Below are positions 1-7,606 of a stretch of 64,000 nt of DNA, piece after piece. The stretch spans positions 1 to 64,000 of the forward strand of contig CACZZO010000016.1 of assembly GCA_902785755.1 (NCBI GenBank). Reading direction: 5' to 3'. A program made the position numbers and the translations under genes. This stretch comes from an uncultured Bacteroidia bacterium (GTDB taxonomy: Bacteria; Bacteroidota; Bacteroidia; Bacteroidales; F082). The notes under the pieces were generated by a model. It ran no database searches and was not told the DNA's origin. It was given only the letters and a program-made list of their open reading frames with translations. The stretch's first letter is position 1. Each line of letters starts with the position of its first letter.

Positions 1-861
1 CAAGGCATCCATAATGTGGGCTGGTTTGGCCACGCTGTTTGTCGTTTCGGCTTCCATCGCCGAGGCCGTGCGTGCCTTCCTTTCCGCCGCCAGCATGGGG
101 CCGAAGTCGCGACCGCTGAGAATAATCATCAGCACGAAGCCGAGCGTGAGGAAAGGATAGAAACTGTAGGCCAACGAATGGAAAAACACCGAATAGGCCG
201 AGGCCTCCAATCCGATGTTGCTGATACCGTCCTGAATATAGCTCAACTCCGCGCCAATCCAAGTGGTGACAAAAGCCACAGCCACCACCGGCGCGGAAGT
301 GGAATCGACGATGTAGGCCAACTTCTCGCGCGACACCTTCAGCCGGTCGGCAATCGGGCGCATGGTGTTGCCCACTACGAGGGTATTGGAATAGTCGTCG
401 AAAAAGATGCAAAGGTCCATCAAAAAGGTCATCAGTTGGCCTGAACGCGGGCTTTTCGCCCTCCGCGAGAGCCAATTGACCACGCCTTGCATACCGCCAT
501 TAGCCGTGATGATGCGCACCATGCCGCCGATAAGCAAAGTGAAAACGATGATGGTCACATGGTCTTTATCGAACAGGGAGCCAACGACATAGGTATCGAC
601 CACCCTTAGTATTCCTCCGCCCAAGGCTTGTTCGGGGCTATGTCCCGCATAAAGAGCCATGATGAATGTGCCCGTTAGCACGCCCATAAACAAAGAAGAA
701 ATCACTTCCTTTATTAATAATGCCATCACGATGGCCACCAAAGGCGGCAAAACCGACATCCACAGGGGCATGGGAGCTGCAACAGGGCCAAAAGCATACA
801 GCAGTAACATGCCCAACAACAAGATAATGAAGATGCCTAATCCTATCTGTTTTGTCTTCAT
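1..861 (-). CDS. NhaC-family Na+/H+ antiporter (3' end outside window)
   Basis: The first 287 codons of an inner-membrane ion antiporter read leftwards from an ATG at 861-859 and run off the window edge, so the C-terminal part is not visible. The N-terminus is a hydrophobic helix followed by further membrane segments; motifs such as FFDDYSNTLVVGN and DSTSAPVVAVAFVTTW are typical of NhaC-type carriers, in which acidic residues in membrane segments carry the ions. The family exchanges Na+ for H+ across the inner membrane, sometimes coupled to organic acids. A TAATTTTG -7 box lies on this strand at 887-880, 18 bases before the start. The assignment is by remembered family motifs; substrate is inferred. 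Confidence 0.82.
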   Translation of the reverse strand, partial: MKTKQIGLGIFIILLLGMLLLYAFGPVAAPMPLWMSVLPPLVAIVMALLIKEVISSLFMGVLTGTFIMALYAGHSPEQALGGGILRVVDTYVVGSLFDKDHVTIIVFTLLIGGMVRIITANGGMQGVVNWLSRRAKSPRSGQLMTFLMDLCIFFDDYSNTLVVGNTMRPIADRLKVSREKLAYIVDSTSAPVVAVAFVTTWIGAELSYIQDGISNIGLEASAYSVFFHSLAYSFYPFLTLGFVLMIILSGRDFGPMLAAERKARTASAMEAETTNSVAKPAHIMDAL

Positions 862-879
862 AATGCGAAAAATTGTCCG

Positions 880-887
880 CAAAATTA
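880..887 (-). promoter_or_regulatory. TAATTTTG -7 box of the antiporter gene
   Basis: The reverse strand reads TAATTTTG, matching the Bacteroidota -7 consensus TAnnTTTG, 18 bases ahead of the ATG at 861. Confidence 0.6.
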
Positions 888-929
888 CATTTTTTCAGTC
901 AAAAGATGAAAAGCTATCCATTTTGGCCT

Positions 930-937
930 TATTTTTG
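930..937 (+). promoter_or_regulatory. TATTTTTG -7 box of the lipoprotein pair
   Basis: TATTTTTG fits TAnnTTTG and lies 53 bases before the ATG at 991. It is back to back with the antiporter promoter. Confidence 0.5.
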
Positions 938-990
938 CAACCGTTTTCGGATTTGTTCACAAAATATTCAAATATCAAAAATCTTTCATT

Positions 991-1494
991 ATGAAGAAAA
1001 CACTCATTATCGCATTGTGCAGCCTCGCTGTCATGTTTGCTGCCTGCAAGAAGCCCGTCGAACCTACGGTTGACTACACGTCCAACTATGTGGGAAACTA
1101 CATCGGGCAGTTCACGCTTTCCATCACTTCGATGAACCACACCGCCATCTCGAACTTGGACTTTCCTATCGATGGCATTAAGATGAACATCGCCAAGGGC
1201 AATGAAGCCAACGCCATTACTGCTACGGTGACTGTCGACAACGAGTCGCACCAAACCACAGGCATCGCTTCTGCCGATAAGGTTGACTTCCAGCCGGTTC
1301 TCCTCAACATCGACAAGCCCGATCAGCACTATGCCTTTCATTTGGACCTCGTGCTAGAAGGCACTAAACCCACCGCCGATTCTTTGAACATCATTGGCTC
1401 CTTCTCGGGCAACGGCTCGGCTTCCATCATGGGGCAGGAGCAGGTTTACGACGAAGTGTCGGGCACCATCAGCGGACGACTTTTGAAACAATAA
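991..1494 (+). CDS. Predicted lipoprotein, unknown function (167 aa)
   Basis: The N-terminus is a lysine pair, a hydrophobic stretch and a lipobox-like VMFAAC with Cys19 followed by KK, so the mature protein is probably a lipid-anchored periplasmic or surface protein. The rest is soluble and rich in Thr, Asn and Gly with a beta-rich look. It has the pattern Y-x-G-N-Y-x-G near residue 30 and S-G-T-I-S-G near the C-terminus, which also occur in the second half of the next gene, so the two share a domain. No known family is recognised. It is followed after 18 bases by the second lipoprotein, suggesting co-transcription. Confidence 0.75.
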   Translation: MKKTLIIALCSLAVMFAACKKPVEPTVDYTSNYVGNYIGQFTLSITSMNHTAISNLDFPIDGIKMNIAKGNEANAITATVTVDNESHQTTGIASADKVDFQPVLLNIDKPDQHYAFHLDLVLEGTKPTADSLNIIGSFSGNGSASIMGQEQVYDEVSGTISGRLLKQ

Positions 1495-1512
1495 CTTTAA
1501 ATCAATAACAAC

Positions 1513-2358
1513 ATGAAAAAATCCACATTGTTCATGGCTTGCTGCATCGGCCTGATGCTGTTGGCAAGCTGCAAGAAAGACCCTGTCGCACCCACCATCA
1601 ACACTTATACTGGCATGGGTTGCGTGACCGAAAACGCCCAAGTGTATTCGGGAGACACGATTTTGGTTGGCTTCACGGGTACGGGTGAAAACCTGACCCA
1701 AATCCAAATCGTCCTTTCGCAGAATGGCACTGTGTTGGCCAACCATTCCGACAACTTCCGTATGCTGCAAAGCGACCAAGCTGCTCCGTTCACCTATACA
1801 CATGCTTTTGTGGTGGAGGCGAGCGGCGCAGTCACTATCGAAGGCACTGTGACCGATGCCAACGGCTTGACCGCCTCGAAGAGTTTCAACATCAACTATG
1901 AAGAAAAACCCAATGCAATGTTCATTGGCCACTATGAAGGCAACGCCTTGGCCACGGGTTATTTTGAAGCCGTAATTACAGGCATGGACACCATGCACCA
2001 AGAATTCACCGACCGCGAAGTGCCTGTCATTCTCGACATTACCGCAGGCGATGACATCAATAAGGTCGTTGCCACATGCGTTATGGAAGACAGAACCATG
2101 ACCTCTATTGGCATGGTGGAGGGCAACAAAATCAAATTCGAGAGCTTCAACGATGTTTACACTTTCGATTACGATTTGGGCATTATGGTCATTCATCCCG
2201 AAGTCAACGTCACATACTCCATTGTCGGCACGCTCGTTGATGGGAAACTTCTCCTTGAGGGTAGCTGCACGGGCAACGGCGACTTGAACTACGGCTTCGT
2301 CAGCGGCACCATCAACTTGGAGGCTGTTGTGGGCGGCGGTTTGAGCAAGTTGCGTTGA
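1513..2358 (+). CDS. Predicted lipoprotein with Ig-like and duplicated C-terminal domain (281 aa)
   Basis: The signal ends in LMLLASC with Cys20 as the likely lipidated residue, followed by KKDP. Residues about 25-130 look like an Ig-like beta sandwich ending in a TVTDANGLTASKSF-type strand. Residues about 135-275 resemble the mature part of the preceding lipoprotein (F-I-G-H-Y-E-G-N start, SCTGNG and SGTI near the end). No enzyme motif is visible. A strong hairpin terminator follows at 2380-2410. The pair is probably a small lipoprotein operon; the function is unknown. Confidence 0.75.
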   Translation: MKKSTLFMACCIGLMLLASCKKDPVAPTINTYTGMGCVTENAQVYSGDTILVGFTGTGENLTQIQIVLSQNGTVLANHSDNFRMLQSDQAAPFTYTHAFVVEASGAVTIEGTVTDANGLTASKSFNINYEEKPNAMFIGHYEGNALATGYFEAVITGMDTMHQEFTDREVPVILDITAGDDINKVVATCVMEDRTMTSIGMVEGNKIKFESFNDVYTFDYDLGIMVIHPEVNVTYSIVGTLVDGKLLLEGSCTGNGDLNYGFVSGTINLEAVVGGGLSKLR

Positions 2359-2379
2359 CCTCGCACCAAAACAAAACAG

Positions 2380-2410
2380 AAAAACGGATGACCATTGGCC
2401 ATCCGTTTTT
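2380..2410. terminator. Bidirectional intrinsic terminator
   Basis: An inverted repeat with arms AAAAACGGATG and CATCCGTTTTT has an A tract on one side and a T tract on the other. It can end transcription of the lipoprotein pair on the plus strand and of the tRNA gene on the minus strand. Confidence 0.8.
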
Positions 2411-2412
2411 GT

Positions 2413-2487
2413 TGGTAGCGGGGGGAGGATTCGAACCTCCGACCTCCGGGTTATGAGCCCGACGAGCTGCCTCTGCTCTACCCCGCA
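2413..2487 (-). tRNA. Initiator tRNA-Met (anticodon CAT)
   Basis: The reverse strand folds as a cloverleaf of 72 nt plus an encoded CCA (plus-strand TGG at 2413-2415). The acceptor pairs GCGGGG with CCCCGC, the D stem is GAGC/GCTC, the anticodon loop is CTCATAA, and the T arm is GGAGG-TTCGAAT-CCTCC. Two features mark the initiator form: three consecutive G-C pairs (GGG/CCC) at the base of the anticodon stem, and a non-Watson-Crick first position (T1 opposite T72). The D loop is two bases shorter than in the E. coli initiator. Confidence 0.92.
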
Positions 2488-2546
2488 TCGTGTCAAAATT
2501 TCGGTCGGCGAAAATTTTTCGCCCCTGAAATCGGCTGCAAAGATAA

Positions 2547-2554
2547 TAATTTTG
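2547..2554 (+). promoter_or_regulatory. TAATTTTG -7 box of era
   Basis: TAATTTTG lies 38 bases before the chosen era start at 2593, in the gap between the divergent tRNA gene and era. Confidence 0.5.
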
Positions 2555-2592
2555 TTTCTTTGCAAGGCAAAAAACCAAGAAAAAATTTCATT

Positions 2593-3474
2593 ATGTCACA
2601 TAAAGCAGGCTATGTCAACATTATAGGTCGCCCCAATGTGGGCAAGTCAACCCTGATGAACCAGTTGGTTGGCGAGAAAATCTCCATCATCACCTCGAAA
2701 GCGCAGACCACAAGGCACCGTATCCTTGGCATCGTGAACGGCGACGACTTCCAAATCGTCTTCTCCGACACGCCCGGCATCATCAAAGACCCCGCCTACA
2801 AGATGCACGAGGTGATGAACCAGTTCGTCAACGTGGCCCTCATCGATGCCGACCTCATTCTTTTTGTGGTCGACATCACCGACAAAAAGATTGAGGAAAA
2901 AACCGTTGAACGACTGAAAACCACCGAGATACCCGTTTTTGTCCTCATCAACAAAATCGACCTATCCACTCAGGAACAAGTGGAGCAGGTAGTCAATTAT
3001 TGGAGGGAGCAGTTGCCCAATGCCACCGTTTTTCCGCTTTCGGCGCAATATGGCGCCAATGTGGAGTTTATCTTCAAGCAAATCTTGGAAAAACTGCCTG
3101 AATGTCCGCCTTATTTCCCCAAGGACGAACTCACCGACCGCTCCATGCGCTTCTTCATCACCGAAATCATCCGCGAGAAGATTCTGCTCAACTACCAGCA
3201 GGAGATTCCGTATTCTGTGCAAGTTGAGGTGGAAAGTTACGAGGAAACTGAAAAGCGCATCCACATTCGCAGTGTCATCTATGTGGCTCGCGATTCGCAG
3301 AAGGCTATCATCATCGGCAAGGGCGGCAGCGCCATCAAGAAAATCGGCATTCAAGCCCGCGCCGACATTGAGGAGTTCACGGGAAAGAAGATTTTCCTCG
3401 AACTTTTCGTGAAGGTCGACAAAGACTGGCGCGACAACGAAGCCGAGTTGAAGCGGTTTGGGTATGAGGTTTGA
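2593..3474 (+). CDS. era: GTPase Era
   Basis: Era is a ribosome-assembly GTPase that binds the 3' end of 16S rRNA. The 293-residue product has a G1 loop GRPNVGKS at residues 12-19, the switch region KAQTTRHRILGI, G3 DTPG, G4 NKID and G5 SAQYG, followed by the KH domain with the RNA-binding loop IIGKGGSAIKKIG near residue 250. The reading frame is open 11 codons further upstream, but the ATG at 2593 (MSHKAGYVNIIG) gives the usual family N-terminus and length. It stands alone between the tRNA and the relic region. Confidence 0.95.
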   Translation: MSHKAGYVNIIGRPNVGKSTLMNQLVGEKISIITSKAQTTRHRILGIVNGDDFQIVFSDTPGIIKDPAYKMHEVMNQFVNVALIDADLILFVVDITDKKIEEKTVERLKTTEIPVFVLINKIDLSTQEQVEQVVNYWREQLPNATVFPLSAQYGANVEFIFKQILEKLPECPPYFPKDELTDRSMRFFITEIIREKILLNYQQEIPYSVQVEVESYEETEKRIHIRSVIYVARDSQKAIIIGKGGSAIKKIGIQARADIEEFTGKKIFLELFVKVDKDWRDNEAELKRFGYEV

Positions 3475-3531
3475 ATGTTAAGTGTTGTACCAAATTAAAA
3501 GCGTAAAACGTTTTCCGTGTGATTTTTTTAC

Positions 3532-3539
3532 TATTTTTG
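3532..3539 (+). promoter_or_regulatory. TATTTTTG -7 box before the relic gene start
   Basis: TATTTTTG fits the TAnnTTTG consensus and lies 68 bases before the ATG at 3608. It may now supply transcription to the T9SS protease cassette downstream. Confidence 0.5.
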
Positions 3540-3607
3540 CACCCTAATCCATTAGAGTACCCTCTTTTGGAGTGTCTTGATATGAATAATAACCAAAAAT
3601 ATTTGCT

Positions 3608-3745
3608 ATGAAGAAAACCCTATTCACCGTTTTGGCCCTTTGCTTTGGCCTCGCCAGTTTCGCCGCCACCGCATTGCGTGAAGGCGAACAACATCAAGCC
3701 CGCAAGGGCGATAATCATGTTTTTTTCATAGTGAAAATGAATTAA
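3608..3745 (+). pseudogene. Truncated start of an S8-type exported protein fused to an antisense lipoprotein start
   Basis: The first 60 bases match the first 60 bases of the protease gene at 5876 with only two differences, giving a near-copy of its signal peptide (MKKTLFTVLA...SFAA). The similarity stops at about 3668. The remaining bases encode nothing like a protease on this strand, and the frame ends at 3745 after 45 codons. On the opposite strand the same bases encode a lipoprotein-like start (3718 leftwards), so this is a junction of two broken genes rather than a working small protein. Confidence 0.7.
3668..3729 (-). pseudogene. Truncated lipoprotein gene start (frameshifted)
   Basis: Read leftwards, an ATG at 3729 is followed by seven A and then CATG; one more A would give an in-frame M-K-K-N-M-I-I-A-L-A-G-L-M-L-F-A-F-T-Q-C, a typical exported lipoprotein N-terminus ending in Cys. 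With seven A the frame stops after four codons. The similarity ends at the junction with the antisense S8 start at about 3668. A TATTTTTG -7 box lies upstream at 3771-3764. Confidence 0.6.
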
Positions 3746-3763
3746 GAGGTTAGGGTTTAGGTG

Positions 3764-3771
3764 CAAAAATA
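3764..3771 (-). promoter_or_regulatory. TATTTTTG -7 box facing leftwards
   Basis: The reverse strand reads TATTTTTG, 34 bases before the lipoprotein relic start at 3729. It points against the promoter at 3532. Confidence 0.5.
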
Positions 3772-3851
3772 CAAAAAAAGTCACGTTGGCGTTAGAAAAA
3801 TGATTTGTTTTGCACCTAAAATAATAAATGAGTATCAAAAAAGTAATCGAT

Positions 3852-5864
3852 ATGAAAAGAAACGGTTTATTATTAGCATTTCTCCTCTCCATCGCATTCT
3901 CGGCGCGATGCGACAATGTTTATTTGTTTGAGCAATTCGACGACGATTTCCTCCCTTACGGTTGGAGTGTCAGCGGCATAGGCAACGACTATTGGTGGAT
4001 TGCCAACTCGAACCATGCCGGCGGAACGCCAAACGAATTGCAGTTTTACTGTAACGAGGTGGGCACATGGCGCGTCATCTCTCCCGCAGTTGACCTTTCA
4101 GGGCTGGAAAGCCTCAATGTTTCGTTCAAGCATTATTATGCCCAACAGATGGGTGCCAATTTGACCATTGGCATCGCCACATCTTCCGACAACGGAGCGC
4201 ACTGGCATCAAGGGTGGTCGCACACCTACACGGCTTCGGGAAGGTATGAGGTGAACGAAGAAATAACGACGGAAGACATGGGAAAATACAATGTCAAGAT
4301 TTGCATTTTCTTCTCCAACAGCAACGACATGAACTTCAGCGAGCTCAACCTCGACGACATTGCGGCCTTCGTGCAAAGAGACCTCGACATCGAAGTGCAG
4401 GGCATCAATGTCGATGCAGTGCAGGCCAACCGCAGCTTCGAGGTCGGGATGCGCTTGTTCAACACTGGCTCGGATGTCGTCACCTCGGTTGAAGGCTATT
4501 ACCAATTTGACGACCAAGATCCTGTCAGCCAAACTTTTAATGTCAATATCCCTGGCACTACCTTTGAAAACCTGACTTTCGAGATTCCGGCCAACCTGGT
4601 TCCCGACACCTACACGCTCACCACTGGAATCACGAAGGTGAACGGCGTGGACGACGACGACTTGGGCAACAACAGCAAAAGCCAAACGGTTTCGGTGGCC
4701 TGCGCCACAGTGCAACGTTTGCCCATGTTTGAGCATTTCACCAGCTCCACTTGTGGCACTTGCCCCCAACTGAGCGCACAGATGCAGACCTTCTGCAACA
4801 ACAATCCCGGCAAATACACCTATATAAAATACCAGATGAACTGGCCTCCGCCAGGCGACCCGTATTATACCGGTGAGGGCGGCACTCGCAAGACCTATTA
4901 TGGTGTCAATGCCGTGCCGTGGCTCTTCATGGACGGTGTGAGTTATGAGTTTAACCCCGTGACACAGAGCGACTTCGACGCGCATTTCAACACGCCCGCC
5001 GTGGTCGAAATCAAAGGCTCCTATTTCGTTGAGGGCAACACCATCCACGTCGCCGCCGACCTCATGGCCTTCGCCGACATGAACGATGTCCGCGTGTATG
5101 TTTCGGTCAGTGAAAAGACGACACACAACAACGTGGGCAACAACGGCGAGACCTCGTTCCACCATGTGATGATGAAAATGCTACCCAATGCCCAAGGCAC
5201 CACGCTTTCGCTCAAAGCCGGAGAATTGCACAGCCTTGATTTTGAGCAAAACATGGCCAACACCCACGTCGAGGAAATGGACGACCTTGAAGTGGCCGTC
5301 TGGATTCAGAAATACGAGACCAAACGGGTGTTTAACAGCAACTTCCTTTTCGCGACAGACAGGCATCCTTATATGCCAGAAAACCTGAAACTGGAGAAAA
5401 ACGCCACCACCTTGACCGCCACTTGGGACGCGCCCTCGGGCAACGCGCCCACGGGCTACAACATCTGGCTCAACGAGACCCTCGTGGCCGAAAACGCCAA
5501 CGGAACAAGCCGCACTTTCGACATCGTGCCAGGCCAGGACTTCTATTGCGTTCAGGTTCAGGCGGTTTATGGCGATGGCATCACCTCAGTGAAAGCCGTT
5601 GCCACCGATAGCGAGACTTGGAGTTTCAACGAAACGACCCTCGAGCCGCTTTGCCTCTATCCCAATCCCGCTTCGGAAACGGTATATATCCAAGGTGTTG
5701 TCGCGGAAAACGTGATGATTTACAACGCCATGGGACAACTCGTCAAGAGCGTGAGAAACACACAGGAAATCCATGTTGCAACGCTTCCTAACGGCGTTTA
5801 TCATTTGATTGTCAATGGATTGGAAGGTTCGAGAAAGTCTGCACGCATTATTGTAAACCACTAA
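3852..5864 (+). CDS. T9SS-exported multidomain protein with Omp28-like CGTC domain
   Basis: The ATG at 3852 gives a clean signal peptide (MKRNGLLLAFLLSIAFS); an ATG at 3828 in the same frame would add eight polar residues. The 670-residue protein contains, in order: a beta-sandwich of the choice-of-anchor/MAM-like type (about 20-175), a CARDB/Ig-like domain (about 180-285), an Omp28-like thioredoxin-type domain with Cys301-G-T-Cys304 and the later AVPWLFMDG strand (about 290-510), a fibronectin III-like domain (about 520-600), and a C-terminal T9SS type A sorting domain beginning YPNPASETVYI and ending in RIIVNH. It should be moved across the outer membrane and anchored or released by the T9SS sortase. 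The first of four same-direction genes with gaps of at most 11 bases; substrate and function are unknown. Confidence 0.82.
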   Translation: MKRNGLLLAFLLSIAFSARCDNVYLFEQFDDDFLPYGWSVSGIGNDYWWIANSNHAGGTPNELQFYCNEVGTWRVISPAVDLSGLESLNVSFKHYYAQQMGANLTIGIATSSDNGAHWHQGWSHTYTASGRYEVNEEITTEDMGKYNVKICIFFSNSNDMNFSELNLDDIAAFVQRDLDIEVQGINVDAVQANRSFEVGMRLFNTGSDVVTSVEGYYQFDDQDPVSQTFNVNIPGTTFENLTFEIPANLVPDTYTLTTGITKVNGVDDDDLGNNSKSQTVSVACATVQRLPMFEHFTSSTCGTCPQLSAQMQTFCNNNPGKYTYIKYQMNWPPPGDPYYTGEGGTRKTYYGVNAVPWLFMDGVSYEFNPVTQSDFDAHFNTPAVVEIKGSYFVEGNTIHVAADLMAFADMNDVRVYVSVSEKTTHNNVGNNGETSFHHVMMKMLPNAQGTTLSLKAGELHSLDFEQNMANTHVEEMDDLEVAVWIQKYETKRVFNSNFLFATDRHPYMPENLKLEKNATTLTATWDAPSGNAPTGYNIWLNETLVAENANGTSRTFDIVPGQDFYCVQVQAVYGDGITSVKAVATDSETWSFNETTLEPLCLYPNPASETVYIQGVVAENVMIYNAMGQLVKSVRNTQEIHVATLPNGVYHLIVNGLEGSRKSARIIVNH

Positions 5865-5875
5865 AACTTGAAGTC

Positions 5876-7603
5876 ATGAAGAAAACCCTATTCACCGTTT
5901 TGGCCTTTTGCCTTGGCCTCGCCAGTTTCGCCGCCTTGCCCGTCATCGACCCCGAACTTGAAGTGGAGATGCAACGTATTGGAAATGAAGAAAAAACAAA
6001 GGTTGTCATCCTCCTTTCAGAACAATCTGATGCGATGGCTTTGCTTCGTGAGACTGAGTTTTTCGGCTCTAAACAAGAAAAGCGGCAATTTGTCATCGAA
6101 ACCTTGAAACGTCAGGCCGAAACCACTCAATATGAGTTGGTTGGCCTTTTGAACGAGATGGAGCACAACGGAATGGTGGACGAGATTCAGCAGTTTTGGC
6201 TTGTGAATTGCGTCAGTTGCAAGGCCAATAAAGCGGCCATCAACGACTTGGCGCAACAGCGCGGCATCATGACGATTTACCACTGCCAAGAAACCCAATG
6301 GATTTTTGAAAATGAGGCCACGCCTGCCCCGAGAGGCAATGGGCGCGAAATCACGCAAAACCTGCTGCAAGTCAATGCGCCGCAGGCATGGGAACAAGGC
6401 TATAAGGGTGCGGGTGTTTTGATTGCTGTCATTGACACGGGCATCCGCCTCGACCACGCCGACTTGGTCGGTCGCTTTTGGGACGGCGGCGCGGAATATC
6501 CCAATCACGGCTACGACTTCTACTACCACGACAACGACCCTTCCGATGATTGGGGACATGGCACACATGTAGCCGGAACCATTTGTGGCACAGGAGTTTC
6601 CGGTTCACAGACAGGCATTGCTCCAGAGGCCACCATCATGGCTTTGAAAACCTTCAACAGCGAAGGCGTTGGCGAGGAAACCCATTGGATTGCCGCCATG
6701 CAGTTCGCTTTGGAGCATGGTGCCGACTTGATGAACATGTCGTTGGGCCGCCCCCAACCCAACGCTGCACAAAAACTGATGACGCGCCAAGCTTGCGACA
6801 ACACTTTGGCGGCAGGCGTGGTGGTGGCAGCCTGTGCAGGCAACATCCGACAAATGCAGTTCATGGTGCCCGTGCCGAACAATATCTATACTCCGGGTGA
6901 CTGTCCGCCGCCGTATCTGCATGAAGACCAGTTGGTTAATGCAGGCGGAACAAGTTGCATAATTTGCGTGGGTGCGGTGAATTACAACAACACCATTGCC
7001 CCGTTCTCGTCCGAAGGCCCTTCGCAATGGACTGATGTGGCAGAATATAACGACTATCCCTATACGGCAGGCAGCACGACCGCGATTGGCCTTATCCGCC
7101 CTGACATTTGCGCTCCGGGTGTGCAAATCAAGTCGTTGGATTTCAACACCACCGACGGCTACACCTTGATGGACGGCACTTCGATGGCCACGCCTTTGGT
7201 GGCTGGTGCCATTGCACTGATGCTCTCCAAAAACCATGAACTCACGCCCGCACAAATTGACGAGATTCTGGAACGCACCGCTGTAAAACTCACTGATCAC
7301 AAGAGCAACGACTTCGGCTCAGGCCTTTTGGATGCCTTGGCTGCCGTGAACGCCGTGGATTATGACGGAGTCGAAGAGATACGAAATGAAGCGCAAGTTT
7401 ATCCCAATCCGAGCACGGGAAATTTCACCGTTGCGGGAGAGGGAATCCAGAGAGTTTCCGTGTTTTCGGTTGAAGGCAAGTTACTGAAAACCATCGAAAT
7501 GAACGGAAACGAATGCCGCATCGAAGGCTTGATGAACGGCGTATATTTATTGAAAATCGACACGGAAAACGGTGTCATCATTAATAAAATCGTAAAAATG
7601 TAA
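5876..7603 (+). CDS. S8 (subtilisin-like) serine protease, T9SS cargo, copy 1
   Basis: The 575-residue precursor has a signal peptide of about 20 residues, a 140-residue propeptide-like region, and an S8 catalytic domain with the triad Asp187 (VIDTG), His228 (GHGTH) and Ser436 (GTSMATP); the oxyanion-hole Asn323 is in CAGN. The last 80 residues are a T9SS type A sorting domain starting VYPNPSTGNF and ending NKIVKM. The mature enzyme should cleave proteins at the cell surface or outside. It sits 11 bases after the Omp28-like gene and 3 bases before the next protease, so the genes are surely co-transcribed. Specificity cannot be read from the sequence. Confidence 0.93.
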   Translation: MKKTLFTVLAFCLGLASFAALPVIDPELEVEMQRIGNEEKTKVVILLSEQSDAMALLRETEFFGSKQEKRQFVIETLKRQAETTQYELVGLLNEMEHNGMVDEIQQFWLVNCVSCKANKAAINDLAQQRGIMTIYHCQETQWIFENEATPAPRGNGREITQNLLQVNAPQAWEQGYKGAGVLIAVIDTGIRLDHADLVGRFWDGGAEYPNHGYDFYYHDNDPSDDWGHGTHVAGTICGTGVSGSQTGIAPEATIMALKTFNSEGVGEETHWIAAMQFALEHGADLMNMSLGRPQPNAAQKLMTRQACDNTLAAGVVVAACAGNIRQMQFMVPVPNNIYTPGDCPPPYLHEDQLVNAGGTSCIICVGAVNYNNTIAPFSSEGPSQWTDVAEYNDYPYTAGSTTAIGLIRPDICAPGVQIKSLDFNTTDGYTLMDGTSMATPLVAGAIALMLSKNHELTPAQIDEILERTAVKLTDHKSNDFGSGLLDALAAVNAVDYDGVEEIRNEAQVYPNPSTGNFTVAGEGIQRVSVFSVEGKLLKTIEMNGNECRIEGLMNGVYLLKIDTENGVIINKIVKM

Positions 7604-7606
7604 CAC

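Noticed and set aside
1..861. Several short plus-strand frames opposite the antiporter gene
   Set aside because: They are shadows of the minus-strand gene, which has membrane segments and family motifs.
2560..2592. An 11-codon N-terminal extension of era
   Set aside because: The extension is not typical of the family and the ATG at 2593 gives the normal start.
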